Positions 17,575-25,320 of a DNA stretch of 64,000 nucleotides are shown piece by piece. The DNA is taken from contig NZ_JAOEGC010000007.1 of NCBI RefSeq assembly GCF_031801495.1, positions 62,001 through 126,000 on the forward strand. The letters run 5' to 3'. Origin of the DNA: Agrobacterium tumefaciens_K. Its GTDB lineage: Bacteria > Pseudomonadota > Alphaproteobacteria > Rhizobiales > Rhizobiaceae. A program made the translations under genes and the position numbers. The notes under the pieces were generated by a model. It was given only the letters and a program-made list of their open reading frames with translations. It searched no databases and was not told the DNA's origin. How positions within the stretch are numbered: the first letter of the stretch is position 1; each line of letters begins with the position of its first letter.

Positions 17575-18159
17575 TTATGAGATGGGATGCATACTGCGAC
17601 GTAACAGGGCGATCGTCAGCCAAATTGCCGAAACCAGGAAGTAGAATGCTCCGACGCCAGCGTAGCCCGCAACCGTGGCGATAGAAGGCTCCTGAGGCAT
17701 TTGCGCCTGAAAGATGAAGAGAGCACCGACCACAGAGGATTGGCCTCCGCTCAAAATCATCGCCCACTGACCCCCATTCGTTTTTCGGCGCCGCACAGCA
17801 GTTCCAAGCTGCAACAGCCCTGAGAAGATAGCCCATAGACCGAAGGCGCCGAGAACCCAGTTCATGTTCATTGTCAACGCCAGGATTACGGCTATCGTCA
17901 TAACCGAGCTCGCTGCGACGTTGATCGCTTGGCTCCGATTGGCGGCAAGACCACCACTCCTGGTGGCATCGATAACGTTGGCGATTGCATCCCAAGCGGG
18001 ATAAATGATCAGCAGTGCGGCAGCCACCGCAAAGGAATGTCGTCCGGCAGTCAACGCAGCCGCGACCCAAAGCACTGAGAAGGCCGCTCTGGTAAAGTAA
18101 TACTGCTTGAGCCACTGGTCGTTGCCGCGCGCGGCACGGGAGATCTGGTTGTTCGACAT
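17575..18159 (-). CDS. Multi-pass membrane protein, DUF308-like
   Basis: A 194-aa protein with about six hydrophobic segments (for example FAVAAALLIIYPAWDAI, VLGAFGLWAIFSGLLQLG and GAFYFLVSAIWLTIALL). The organisation resembles the DUF308/HdeD-like group of small membrane proteins. Function unknown. It is probably co-transcribed with the chorismate mutase gene. Confidence 0.75.
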   Translation of the reverse strand: MSNNQISRAARGNDQWLKQYYFTRAAFSVLWVAAALTAGRHSFAVAAALLIIYPAWDAIANVIDATRSGGLAANRSQAINVAASSVMTIAVILALTMNMNWVLGAFGLWAIFSGLLQLGTAVRRRKTNGGQWAMILSGGQSSVVGALFIFQAQMPQEPSIATVAGYAGVGAFYFLVSAIWLTIALLRRSMHPIS

Positions 18160-18175
18160 TGTTTTCTGTCACTTT

Positions 18176-18559
18176 CTAAACTGGTTGATTAGTGGTTCGC
18201 GCGAGCGTCATCAGATGAAGACGAAATGCTCGCTCAAGTGGGTGTTCTCTCCCATTCAGCACGGCGGGTCTGATCGCTTTTGTCAGAGAGTTTCCCGGCT
18301 GACATTTCGGGACTATCGAGGTCCTGGCCGTCGCGAGAAGAAACCGTCGTCCCGCCGCCGTGGGCACCCTTGATGCCCATGCCTTTCCGAAGGCATCGCT
18401 GATCGCCTCCTCCCGCCCGGCAGCCCATCGGCCGTCAGGATCGGAGAGGATGGAACTCGCTTGGTTGATTTCGATTTGTCGTGAAGGCGCAATTTCTGAA
18501 ATCGGCATCACTTTCCGGACTTCCGTCGGCTCATGGATTGTTTTCCTGTGGTTCATCAT
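18176..18559 (-). CDS. Possible hypothetical protein
   Basis: A 127-codon frame begins 10 bases after the stop of the b561-molybdoenzyme gene, with GAGGCAATCGAG before an ATGATG start. The first 80 residues look protein-like, but the C-terminal part is arginine-rich and irregular, and no family is recognised. It fills an otherwise empty 410-bp gap; it could be spurious. Confidence 0.35.
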   Translation of the reverse strand: MMNHRKTIHEPTEVRKVMPISEIAPSRQIEINQASSILSDPDGRWAAGREEAISDAFGKAWASRVPTAAGRRFLLATARTSIVPKCQPGNSLTKAIRPAVLNGREHPLERAFRLHLMTLARTTNQPV

Positions 18560-18569
18560 CTCGATTGCC

Positions 18570-20210
18570 TCAGATGCCGGCGTACCACTCGTAGCCACGG
18601 TCTTCCCAATAGCCGCCGTTCCCACCCCACAGCCCGGCGAAGCTGTCGACCAGTTCGATGCGCATGATGTATTTTGCCTGTTTGTAGCCGAGCTGTCGCT
18701 CGACCCTGAGGCGCAAGGGCGCGCCGTGGCCGACGCTGAGATCCTGGCCGTTCATCTGGTAGGCGAGGATGGTTTGAGGATGGACCGCATCGATGAGATC
18801 AATGCTCTCATAGTAACGGCCGCTTCCGTCGAGCGTCTTTTCGAGTTCGTCCGCACAATGCAATACGACGTAGCGCGCCGTCGGCCTAACCCCGGTGAGA
18901 CGCAACAAGTGGGAGAGCGGGACGCCTTTCCATTTACCGATAGCACTCCAGCCTTCGACGCAATCATGGCGGGTAATCTGGGTGCGGGAAGGAAGCGCCT
19001 TCAGATCTTTGAGCGAAATCTCTTGAGGCCGATCAACAAGACCGTCGATCTTCAGTCGCCAGTTTGCGAACTTGCCTTCCAACAGTTCTGCATATTCCTC
19101 GCTATCGGGAGCACTCGTTCCGTTCACACGGAAGGAGGGAGAAATGTCCTTTTCGTCAAACTCACGCGCCAGCGCATCCCGCCCCTGAAGCAGTCTCTGT
19201 GCCTTCATGGTCAGGTGCTCGGCTGAGCGCAGGACATCGGCGACGTCGGCGTTCTGGTCCAGCAGGTCACACCCGGAAAGGGTCAGGGCGCTGGCGCCGA
19301 GTGTGCCGCCGATGAGGAAGCGGCGTCGGGTGAGAAGCGTTCTCATGATTGTGGCCTTGTGATGAATCACATAGCGTCCGGTGATCATCGAGCGAATATT
19401 GTTCCAGGTCCCGGACAGGACCACCATTGCCACATGCACGACAACGAAGATGACCAGCGCCGACGCTGTGATGAAATGGACGGTACGCGCGGACTGGCGT
19501 CCACCGAAAATCTCAATGAGTACGGGGAAAGCGGCGTCAATCCCGGGTGACATTGCCAAACCCGTGGCGACCATCAGCGGCAGCAGAACGACAATGACCG
19601 CCAGATAGGTGAGCTTTTGAAGCGAATTATAGTGTTTGGCCTCCTCCCCTTTCGGAAAGCGCAGCCGAGCATGATCGAGGACTTCGCGGCCGAGGTGGCT
19701 TGGCGAGAGCTCATGGGGCTTTGGCGCAAGGTCCTTGCGGAAATGTCCGCTCAGCACGCTGAAGCCGAGATAGACAATGCCGTTGATCGCAAACAGCCAG
19801 GCGAAGAAGAAATGCCAGCGACGTCCGGCTGCAAGATCCTGGAATGAAGGGATGGTTGCCCAGGAGGGAAAAGCGCGTGAGACTTGTCCGCCATCAACAT
19901 TCGACACGCCGAGGACGCCCGTGGTAGGTAGTTCCAGGCCTGCAATGCGAACAAAACCGCGTGGTTCGCCGCCTTTGTCATCGGCGCCAATCGTCAAGAC
20001 GGCAGGATCGCCGTCGGCGCCATAATGTCCCCAGTATAGCTCGGGGTGGGCGTTGAAGATCTGCAATCCGCTCAAAAGAAGGAAACTCAGGCAGAGCACG
20101 TTCAGCCAGTGCGTGAGCCGTGTCACGACAGAGTGGCGGCGAATAGAGATCGTCCGGGGATTTCGGACATTATCATTGGAAGGGTCTACGCTCATCTCAA
20201 CGTCTTTCAT
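18570..20210 (-). CDS. Cytochrome b561 domain fused to a sulfite-oxidase-type molybdopterin oxidoreductase
   Basis: The first half is a membrane cytochrome b561 domain with heme-ligand histidines in RLTHWLN, RRWHFFFAWL and TVHFITASALVIFVVVHV. The second half starts at an internal Met (codon at 19346) with a twin-arginine leader RRRFLIGGTLGASALTLSGC, then a sulfite oxidase-type Mo domain with the molybdenum-ligand Cys in TRHDCVEGWSAIGKW. The probable role is electron exchange between quinol and a periplasmic molybdoenzyme. These two parts are more often separate genes; here no stop divides them. Starts 20210 and 20195 are both weak. It is downstream of a periplasmic-protein gene and a TetR gene. 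Confidence 0.85.
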   Translation of the reverse strand: MKDVEMSVDPSNDNVRNPRTISIRRHSVVTRLTHWLNVLCLSFLLLSGLQIFNAHPELYWGHYGADGDPAVLTIGADDKGGEPRGFVRIAGLELPTTGVLGVSNVDGGQVSRAFPSWATIPSFQDLAAGRRWHFFFAWLFAINGIVYLGFSVLSGHFRKDLAPKPHELSPSHLGREVLDHARLRFPKGEEAKHYNSLQKLTYLAVIVVLLPLMVATGLAMSPGIDAAFPVLIEIFGGRQSARTVHFITASALVIFVVVHVAMVVLSGTWNNIRSMITGRYVIHHKATIMRTLLTRRRFLIGGTLGASALTLSGCDLLDQNADVADVLRSAEHLTMKAQRLLQGRDALAREFDEKDISPSFRVNGTSAPDSEEYAELLEGKFANWRLKIDGLVDRPQEISLKDLKALPSRTQITRHDCVEGWSAIGKWKGVPLSHLLRLTGVRPTARYVVLHCADELEKTLDGSGRYYESIDLIDAVHPQTILAYQMNGQDLSVGHGAPLRLRVERQLGYKQAKYIMRIELVDSFAGLWGGNGGYWEDRGYEWYAGI

Positions 20211-20304
20211 CGGTGCATTTAGCGGCGGCAGACCAAGCAGCGTCGATCTGTAGTCGCCGGCCGAAGCAGTATGGCGGCTGCTCCGGCCAGTGACGGCGGG
20301 GTCT

Positions 20305-20931
20305 TCACATCGGGGGAACCACGCCATTCTTGCCGACGACCACCTGATGGGCGATGGGGCCGGTTGCAGCCTTTTCAGCGGTGATGAAGACTACGGCGCC
20401 GGGGACGAGATCATCCTTGGTGGCTCCAGCGATGGTGACGACAGGTGTCCCATCCGGAATGGCGATCTTCTTTTCCTTCCCATGATAGGTGACGGTGACG
20501 GTCCGGCCATCTACACCCGTTACGGCATCGGCGACCGTCGCATTGGTCATGCTGCTGTCGGGCTTCAAATCCCAACCATAGCTCCCCTCGCCTGTGCCTT
20601 TCATTTCCGGCGGGAAAATTAGGACCTCAAGCGCTCCATCGCCGCCATCGCCCTTTGGCAAGGATGCGATGCCCACGAAATCGCCCGGCTTGATATCGGT
20701 GACCTTTGCGTTGGCAACGCCAGCGATCTTCCAGTCTTTGGCAAGGACGACGTCGACGGTCTCACCGTCGCGGGTCTTCACTTTCAGCGTTGACCCCTCG
20801 TAGTCGACGATGCTGCCTCGTACATGGATCGGCGCGGCTTTCTTATCTTCGGCAGATGCAGGTGCGGAAACAACAGTTGCGGAAAGGATGCTGGCTAGCG
20901 CGAAGGCCAGAGCTGGAAAAACATTTCTCAT
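20305..20931 (-). CDS. Periplasmic protein with DUF5666-like repeats
   Basis: A 208-aa protein with a signal peptide (MRNVFPALAFALASILSATV, cleavage after APASA). The mature part has two small beta-barrel-like units (VRGSIVDYEGSTLKVKTRDG and VDGRTVTVTYHGKEKKIAIP), reminiscent of DUF5666/OB-like domains. ATG 20931 follows AGGAAG. A 14-bp palindromic operator lies just upstream, shared in sequence with the promoter of the neighbouring tetR. Possibly an accessory factor of the downstream molybdoenzyme; this is inference. Confidence 0.8.
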   Translation of the reverse strand: MRNVFPALAFALASILSATVVSAPASAEDKKAAPIHVRGSIVDYEGSTLKVKTRDGETVDVVLAKDWKIAGVANAKVTDIKPGDFVGIASLPKGDGGDGALEVLIFPPEMKGTGEGSYGWDLKPDSSMTNATVADAVTGVDGRTVTVTYHGKEKKIAIPDGTPVVTIAGATKDDLVPGAVVFITAEKAATGPIAHQVVVGKNGVVPPM

Positions 20932-20940
20932 TTTTATCTT

Positions 20941-20955
20941 CCTACTAGTTGGTAG
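20941..20955. promoter_or_regulatory. TetR operator copy 1
   Basis: CCTACTAGTTGGTAG carries the inverted pair CTAC-N6-GTAG, 10 bases before the start of the periplasmic-protein gene. It matches the operator before tetR (21599-21613) at 13 of 15 positions on the opposite strand, so both are probably bound by the tetR product. Confidence 0.65.
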
Positions 20956-20998
20956 TTTCGATGGGCGCGATTGACCCGGGTAGCCACGCCACGCAGGA

Positions 20999-21589
20999 TT
21001 AGTGTGAGACTGTGGGCATGAGACGATTGAGGGCGGGTTCGAGTATCGTTGAGAAGACCTCCGGTTTCCCGTAGGCTCTCGCCGAAAGCATTGCCCCGTA
21101 TACGGTGGCCAGAAATGTTTCGGCTTCAACATGCGGCGCACTGGTAAGACTCAGTTCGCCTTGCTTGGCACCGCGTTCCATGACCGAAGTCAGCCATGAG
21201 GAGATGAAACGAAAAAAGTTCGTCACCTCCGTTGCGACTTCCGTCGGGAGGGAAGGCAGCTCACTGGCAAGCATAGCACAGACACAATAGGGTCTGCTGG
21301 CATCCTCGATGCATGCAGCCCAGTGGTTTGCATAAGTCTTGAGGATGTCCAGAGCGTTCGGAACCTTCTGCTCAAGGACTGCCACGCTTGCCTGGCCATC
21401 CTCTCGATACCGCTTAACCAGCTCACGCACCAGATCGACCTTGCTCGGAAAATGATGATGGATGCTTGCCTTGCGGATGCCAACAATCTCCGAGATATCA
21501 GCATAGCTGAAGCTATTGTAGCCGCCGCTTATCAGAAGGTTTCGGGTGGACGTCAGAATGTCGTCCGAGGTTGTCGAAAGATTGCTCAT
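20999..21589 (-). CDS. TetR family transcriptional repressor
   Basis: A 196-aa protein whose N-terminal helix-turn-helix (SYADISEIVGIRKASIHHHF, residues about 24-43) is typical of TetR. The C-terminal ligand domain resembles TetR_C groups with a conserved YCVCAMLASELPSLP. It lies between two matching operators and probably represses itself and the downstream periplasmic-protein/molybdoenzyme genes. Ligand unknown. Confidence 0.9.
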   Translation of the reverse strand: MSNLSTTSDDILTSTRNLLISGGYNSFSYADISEIVGIRKASIHHHFPSKVDLVRELVKRYREDGQASVAVLEQKVPNALDILKTYANHWAACIEDASRPYCVCAMLASELPSLPTEVATEVTNFFRFISSWLTSVMERGAKQGELSLTSAPHVEAETFLATVYGAMLSARAYGKPEVFSTILEPALNRLMPTVSH

Positions 21590-21598
21590 GCAGTCTAT

Positions 21599-21613
21599 CT
21601 ACCTTCTAGTAGG
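21599..21613. promoter_or_regulatory. TetR operator copy 2
   Basis: CTACCTTCTAGTAGG (reverse complement CCTACTAGAAGGTAG) lies about 10 bases upstream of the tetR start. It differs from copy 1 only at the two central positions, a strong sign of autoregulation. Confidence 0.65.
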
Positions 21614-21644
21614 CAGATGGTCAATAGCAAATGTTGGTTTTGTG

Positions 21645-22472
21645 TCAGCCGTCCGTGGAGACGGTCACATCCTTCCATGCTTCGATTTCCTGTTGCAGAC
21701 GCTCGATACGTGCCGTCACATGCTTCAAGGCATCGCTACCGAGGAGAAGTTGTGGTGGAGGATTGTCGGACTCGACGAGGGTCAGCACCGCGGAGGCGAG
21801 CTTTTGTGGATCTCCGAGCTGCTTGCCGCTCACTGCCTGACGCGCCTCGCGGATCGGATCGAACAGGCTGTCGTAATCTGCAATCGACCTGTCTGTGCGG
21901 ACCATGGAACGCCCGGCCCAGTCTGTCCGGAACGAGCCAGGGCAAAGCGTTGTCACGTGAACTCCAAACGGCGCCATTTCCGAGCGCATGACCTCGGAAA
22001 TGCCCTGAAACGCGAACTTGCTGCCGCAGTAATATGCGATGCCGGGCATGGTGATCATACCGCCCATCGACGTGACGTTCACGATAAAACCACGGCGGCG
22101 CTCACGGAACCTCGGAAGAAATGCCTTGGCCACAGCCACGGCGCCGAACACGTTCACGTCAAACTGACGTCGCATCTCTTCAAGTGGCGATTCCTCGAGC
22201 ACGCCCTCGTGACCGTATCCGGCATTGTTGATCAGCACGTCGACTGGCCCGTGTTCGTCCTCCGCTTGCTGGACGACGTCAGGGATGCGGTCGAAATCGG
22301 TGACGTCGCAAAGGACCGGGCGCAGTTCCGGGAGGCTCTTTGCCAGCGTTTCGCGCGAGGCTTCGGAGCGGACGGTCCCGATGACGGTGTGACCGGCTTC
22401 GATTGCGGCAGTGGCGATCGCCAATCCGAAGCCCGAATTCGCCCCTGTTATGAAAAACGTTTTGCTCGACAT
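21645..22472 (-). CDS. Short-chain dehydrogenase/reductase (SDR)
   Basis: A 275-aa classical SDR: TGANSGFG at residues 8-15, NNAGYGHEG near 86, and catalytic residues in TSMGGM and IAYYCGSKFAF (Tyr and Lys). Length and layout match the SDR at 15374, of which it is a distant paralogue. It is divergent from an AraC-type regulator (22564), the likely controller. Substrate unknown. Confidence 0.9.
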   Translation of the reverse strand: MSSKTFFITGANSGFGLAIATAAIEAGHTVIGTVRSEASRETLAKSLPELRPVLCDVTDFDRIPDVVQQAEDEHGPVDVLINNAGYGHEGVLEESPLEEMRRQFDVNVFGAVAVAKAFLPRFRERRRGFIVNVTSMGGMITMPGIAYYCGSKFAFQGISEVMRSEMAPFGVHVTTLCPGSFRTDWAGRSMVRTDRSIADYDSLFDPIREARQAVSGKQLGDPQKLASAVLTLVESDNPPPQLLLGSDALKHVTARIERLQQEIEAWKDVTVSTDG

Positions 22473-22563
22473 TTCTAAAACTCCTTGATTAACCGTGGAT
22501 GACAGATAATCTCAACGCCAACTGAACTCGATTGCGGATCCTCTAATTGTTTTGCCTAATCCT

Positions 22564-23475
22564 ATGATTTCTGAAAATCAGTCCGTCGCCCATGACCGGC
22601 TCGTCGCCGTGGCCGGGCAACTGGCTCCTCGCCTCGGCTACAATCAGACTGCGATCAGTTGTGTCCGTATCCTTCGCACCGAGGCGGTGCTCGATGACGT
22701 CCCGGTTCTCTATAAGCCGGGGGCGGTCTTCGTATTACAGGGAAGCAAATACGGAATCCTCGAAGGCGACGTCTACCTTTATGACGAGGATCATTATCTC
22801 GCTGTCTCGGTACCGGTTCCATTCCGAATGACTTCAAAGGCAAGTCCACAGCGGCCATTGCTTGCCGTCTATCTGGAGTTCGATATGCAGATGGCGACGG
22901 AGATCGCTCTGCAGGTGGAAGAACTCGCAGGTCCCGCAGACGCCAAACCGAGAGGGCTGCTCTCGAGCAGAATGGACAGCGATATCGAAGACGTCCTGCT
23001 TCGCTTACTGACGGCGCTCGGCAACCCGGTCGATGTCGCCGTGCTCGGGAGCTCTATTCTGCGTGAACTGCATTACCGCGTGATGGTTGGCTCGCAAGGT
23101 AGCGCGGTTATCGCGGCCCTTCAGCGAAAAGGGACGTCCGGAAAACTGCTTCAGAGCGTGGCATGGCTGCGGGAGAACTACAGCAGTGAAATCGCCGTCG
23201 CGGATCTTGCGAGAGACTTGGGTATGAGCGTTCCTTCCTATCACGTCCATTTCAAGAACCTGACCGGCTCAAGTCCGATGCAATATGTGAAGGCGATGCG
23301 GCTCCATGAAGCGAGACTGATGATCGCCCGCCAGACTGCAACAATTGCGGAGGTGGCGGCGTCAGTGGGCTATGTCAGCCCGGCGCAATTCAGCCGCGAC
23401 TTCAGACGGCATTTCGGGCGTACCGCATCGGAAGAAGCGAAGTGGGTCCGGCATCACCTGGGCGAACAGGTTTGA
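22564..23475 (+). CDS. AraC family transcriptional regulator
   Basis: A 303-aa regulator. The N-terminal half matches the AraC_N type cupin-like sensor (VLYKPGAVFVLQGSKYGILE). The C-terminal half has two helix-turn-helix motifs: VADLARDLGMSVPSYHVHFK, and IAEVAASVGYVSPAQFSRDF followed by RHFG. ATG 22564 is chosen; a TTG four codons upstream is possible. It is divergent from the SDR gene, a common arrangement for AraC/SDR pairs acting on reactive aldehydes or ketones. Confidence 0.9.
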   Translation: MISENQSVAHDRLVAVAGQLAPRLGYNQTAISCVRILRTEAVLDDVPVLYKPGAVFVLQGSKYGILEGDVYLYDEDHYLAVSVPVPFRMTSKASPQRPLLAVYLEFDMQMATEIALQVEELAGPADAKPRGLLSSRMDSDIEDVLLRLLTALGNPVDVAVLGSSILRELHYRVMVGSQGSAVIAALQRKGTSGKLLQSVAWLRENYSSEIAVADLARDLGMSVPSYHVHFKNLTGSSPMQYVKAMRLHEARLMIARQTATIAEVAASVGYVSPAQFSRDFRRHFGRTASEEAKWVRHHLGEQV

Positions 23476-23526
23476 CCATTGCCCCTCACCGTTATCACGA
23501 TCGATCGACCGTCAGAACACAACATG

Positions 23527-24234
23527 TCATTGTAAAGCGGCTTGAAGGGCGGCTTTGCAATGAATGAGGGTCGTGTCGAAGACGGGAACGCCTACGTTAT
23601 CCTGGTTTAACAGCATACCCACCTCGGTACAGCCGAGGATAAGACAGTCGCAGCCTTTGTCGACCAGACGCTGCGCAATCCCTTCATAGGTCAAGCGGCT
23701 CTCCTCGCGAACGATGTCGCGGGACAGCTCTTCATAGATAATACGATGGGTTTCTGTTCGATCATCCGCTTCAGGGATCGTTGGCGACAGCCCCTGAGCG
23801 ATGAGGCGGTCGGTGTAGAAGGTCTGCTCCATGGTGAAGGCCGTTGCCATCAAACCCGGTCTCCGGAAACCGCGGTCGAGGATAGCGGTTGCAGTCGCGT
23901 CCGCGATGTGCACGAACGGGATCGACACCCCGCCCACGATGTTGTCCGCCACCTTGTGCATGGTATTCGTCGCCAGGATGAGGAGGTCGGCACCTCCGCG
24001 CTGCAGCGCGATAGCATGTTCATTGAGGATTCGGCCCGCCGCGTCCCAATCGGAGGATGCCTGCAACTTTTCGATTTCGTCGAAGTCGACAGACCGTATG
24101 AGAAGCTCAGGAGAATGAAGTCCTCCCAGGCTATCGCGGGTAAGCCTGCAGAGTTCTCGGTAATAAATCTGGGTTGATGTCGCGGACATTCCGCCAAGTA
24201 TGCCGATGGTCTTCAAATGTCTCACCATGTTCAT
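23527..24234 (-). CDS. Aspartate/glutamate racemase family protein
   Basis: A 235-aa enzyme with the family start TIGILGGMSATSTQIYY and two catalytic regions: ILATNTMHK and LILGCTEVGML. Usual Asp/Glu racemases use two cysteines. Here the first site has Ala-Thr instead of Cys, while the second Cys is kept. A Thr/Cys pair is known in the E. coli YgeA-type L-Asp/Glu-specific racemase, so activity is plausible. It converges with the AraC gene. ATG 24228 is an alternative start. Confidence 0.85.
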   Translation of the reverse strand: MNMVRHLKTIGILGGMSATSTQIYYRELCRLTRDSLGGLHSPELLIRSVDFDEIEKLQASSDWDAAGRILNEHAIALQRGGADLLILATNTMHKVADNIVGGVSIPFVHIADATATAILDRGFRRPGLMATAFTMEQTFYTDRLIAQGLSPTIPEADDRTETHRIIYEELSRDIVREESRLTYEGIAQRLVDKGCDCLILGCTEVGMLLNQDNVGVPVFDTTLIHCKAALQAALQ

Positions 24235-24350
24235 GCGTTAGGTCTGTTACCGCTCAACGGCCGCTTGAGCAGAAACCGGGGCACGCATATTCGCTACCCC
24301 AAGCACGATTGCAACGTCAGGAAAACCACCAATGGAGTGGAGAAATGCCT

Positions 24351-24436
24351 GAATAAGGGCCGCCGTCCGCTTCGCCGAACATACGCGCACAGTGCAGCGG
24401 AGGGAACTCCGCGGCGGCCCATGCGCGCCCTTATTC
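24351..24436. other. Structured intergenic inverted repeat, possible RNA
   Basis: GAATAAGGGC (24351-24360) is perfectly complementary to GCCCTTATTC (24427-24436). Inside, CGCCG (24361-24365) can pair with CGGCG (24412-24416), and GCGGAG-GGAA-CTCCGC (24397-24412) forms a tetraloop hairpin. The whole could fold into a branched stem of about 86 nt. It sits in a 253-bp gene-free stretch. Confidence 0.4.
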
Positions 24437-24462
24437 CGCGCTAGTAGCTACAGGGTGGAGCG

Positions 24463-24479
24463 GCGAGGCACCGCCTCGT
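24463..24479 (-). terminator. Short hairpin after the SDR gene
   Basis: CGAGGC-ACC-GCCTCG style hairpin (GAGGC 24465-24469, GCCTC 24473-24477), 9 bases past the stop of the minus-strand SDR gene. No T run follows, so it may be a weak terminator. Confidence 0.4.
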
Positions 24480-24487
24480 CTCAATGC

Positions 24488-25243
24488 TCAGGCACTGATG
24501 CCGCCGTCGACGAGAATGCCTGAGCCGGTAATGTAGGCTGCACCGGGCCCCGCGAGAAAGGCGACGGCCTCTGCGACTTCACTGGTTTTACCGTATCGAG
24601 CAATCGAGAGGTTTGGCAGGATAGCGGCTGCGAGCGCGCCATCGGCAGGGTTCATGTCAGTATCAATCGGACCTGGTCGAACCAGATTGACCGTAATTTC
24701 CCGAGAGCCCAACTCACGTGCGAGGCCGCGCGTGAAGCTTTCCAGCGCAGACTTGGTCGCGGCATAGACCGCGATCCCCGCGAACGGCACAGCCAGACCC
24801 GCATTGCTGCCGGTACTGATGACGCGACCTCCGTTGGGAATATATTTCAGCGCTGCCTGAGTGATCAGAAAGACACCGCGAACATTGACGTTCAGCTGAA
24901 GATCAATCTCCTCCAGTGGCTGCGTGGCGAAATCACCTGCGAAAAGGACACCGGCATTATTGACCAGAATATCAAGGCCGCCGAGCTCAGCGACAGTTTG
25001 TTCGACGGTAGCCATCGCGGCTGCTTTGCTCGCGGCATCGGCATGGATGGCGATCGCATTTCGACCCATGGCGCGGATCTTGGCAACGAGAGCTTCCGCT
25101 TTCTCGACCGACTTCTCATAGGTGATCGCAACGTCGGCACCATCCTCGGCCAGTTTTAGCGCAATTGCCGCACCGATACCGCGTGCCGCACCGGTGACCA
25201 GCGCGCGCTTGCCGGAAAGAGGTAGTGTGGAGATGTTGTTCAT
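24488..25243 (-). CDS. SDR family oxidoreductase, 3-oxoacyl-ACP reductase-like
   Basis: A 251-aa SDR of the FabG-like type: TGAARGIGAAIALKLAEDGA, NNAGVL, and a catalytic Ser/Tyr/Lys set in STGSNAG and AVYAATKSAL. The C-terminus YITGSGILVDGGISA is typical. It lies 77 bases downstream of an MFS exporter gene and is probably co-transcribed with it under the upstream TetR regulator. The likely role is reduction of a carbonyl compound handled by the pump; this is inference. Confidence 0.9.
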   Translation of the reverse strand: MNNISTLPLSGKRALVTGAARGIGAAIALKLAEDGADVAITYEKSVEKAEALVAKIRAMGRNAIAIHADAASKAAAMATVEQTVAELGGLDILVNNAGVLFAGDFATQPLEEIDLQLNVNVRGVFLITQAALKYIPNGGRVISTGSNAGLAVPFAGIAVYAATKSALESFTRGLARELGSREITVNLVRPGPIDTDMNPADGALAAAILPNLSIARYGKTSEVAEAVAFLAGPGAAYITGSGILVDGGISA

Positions 25244-25320
25244 GGAGAGTACCTCTGTATGTCTCTGTTTTGCTCGGGAGTTTCACGCCGTTTCCGCGCG
25301 ATCGGCTGATGATGCGCCGC

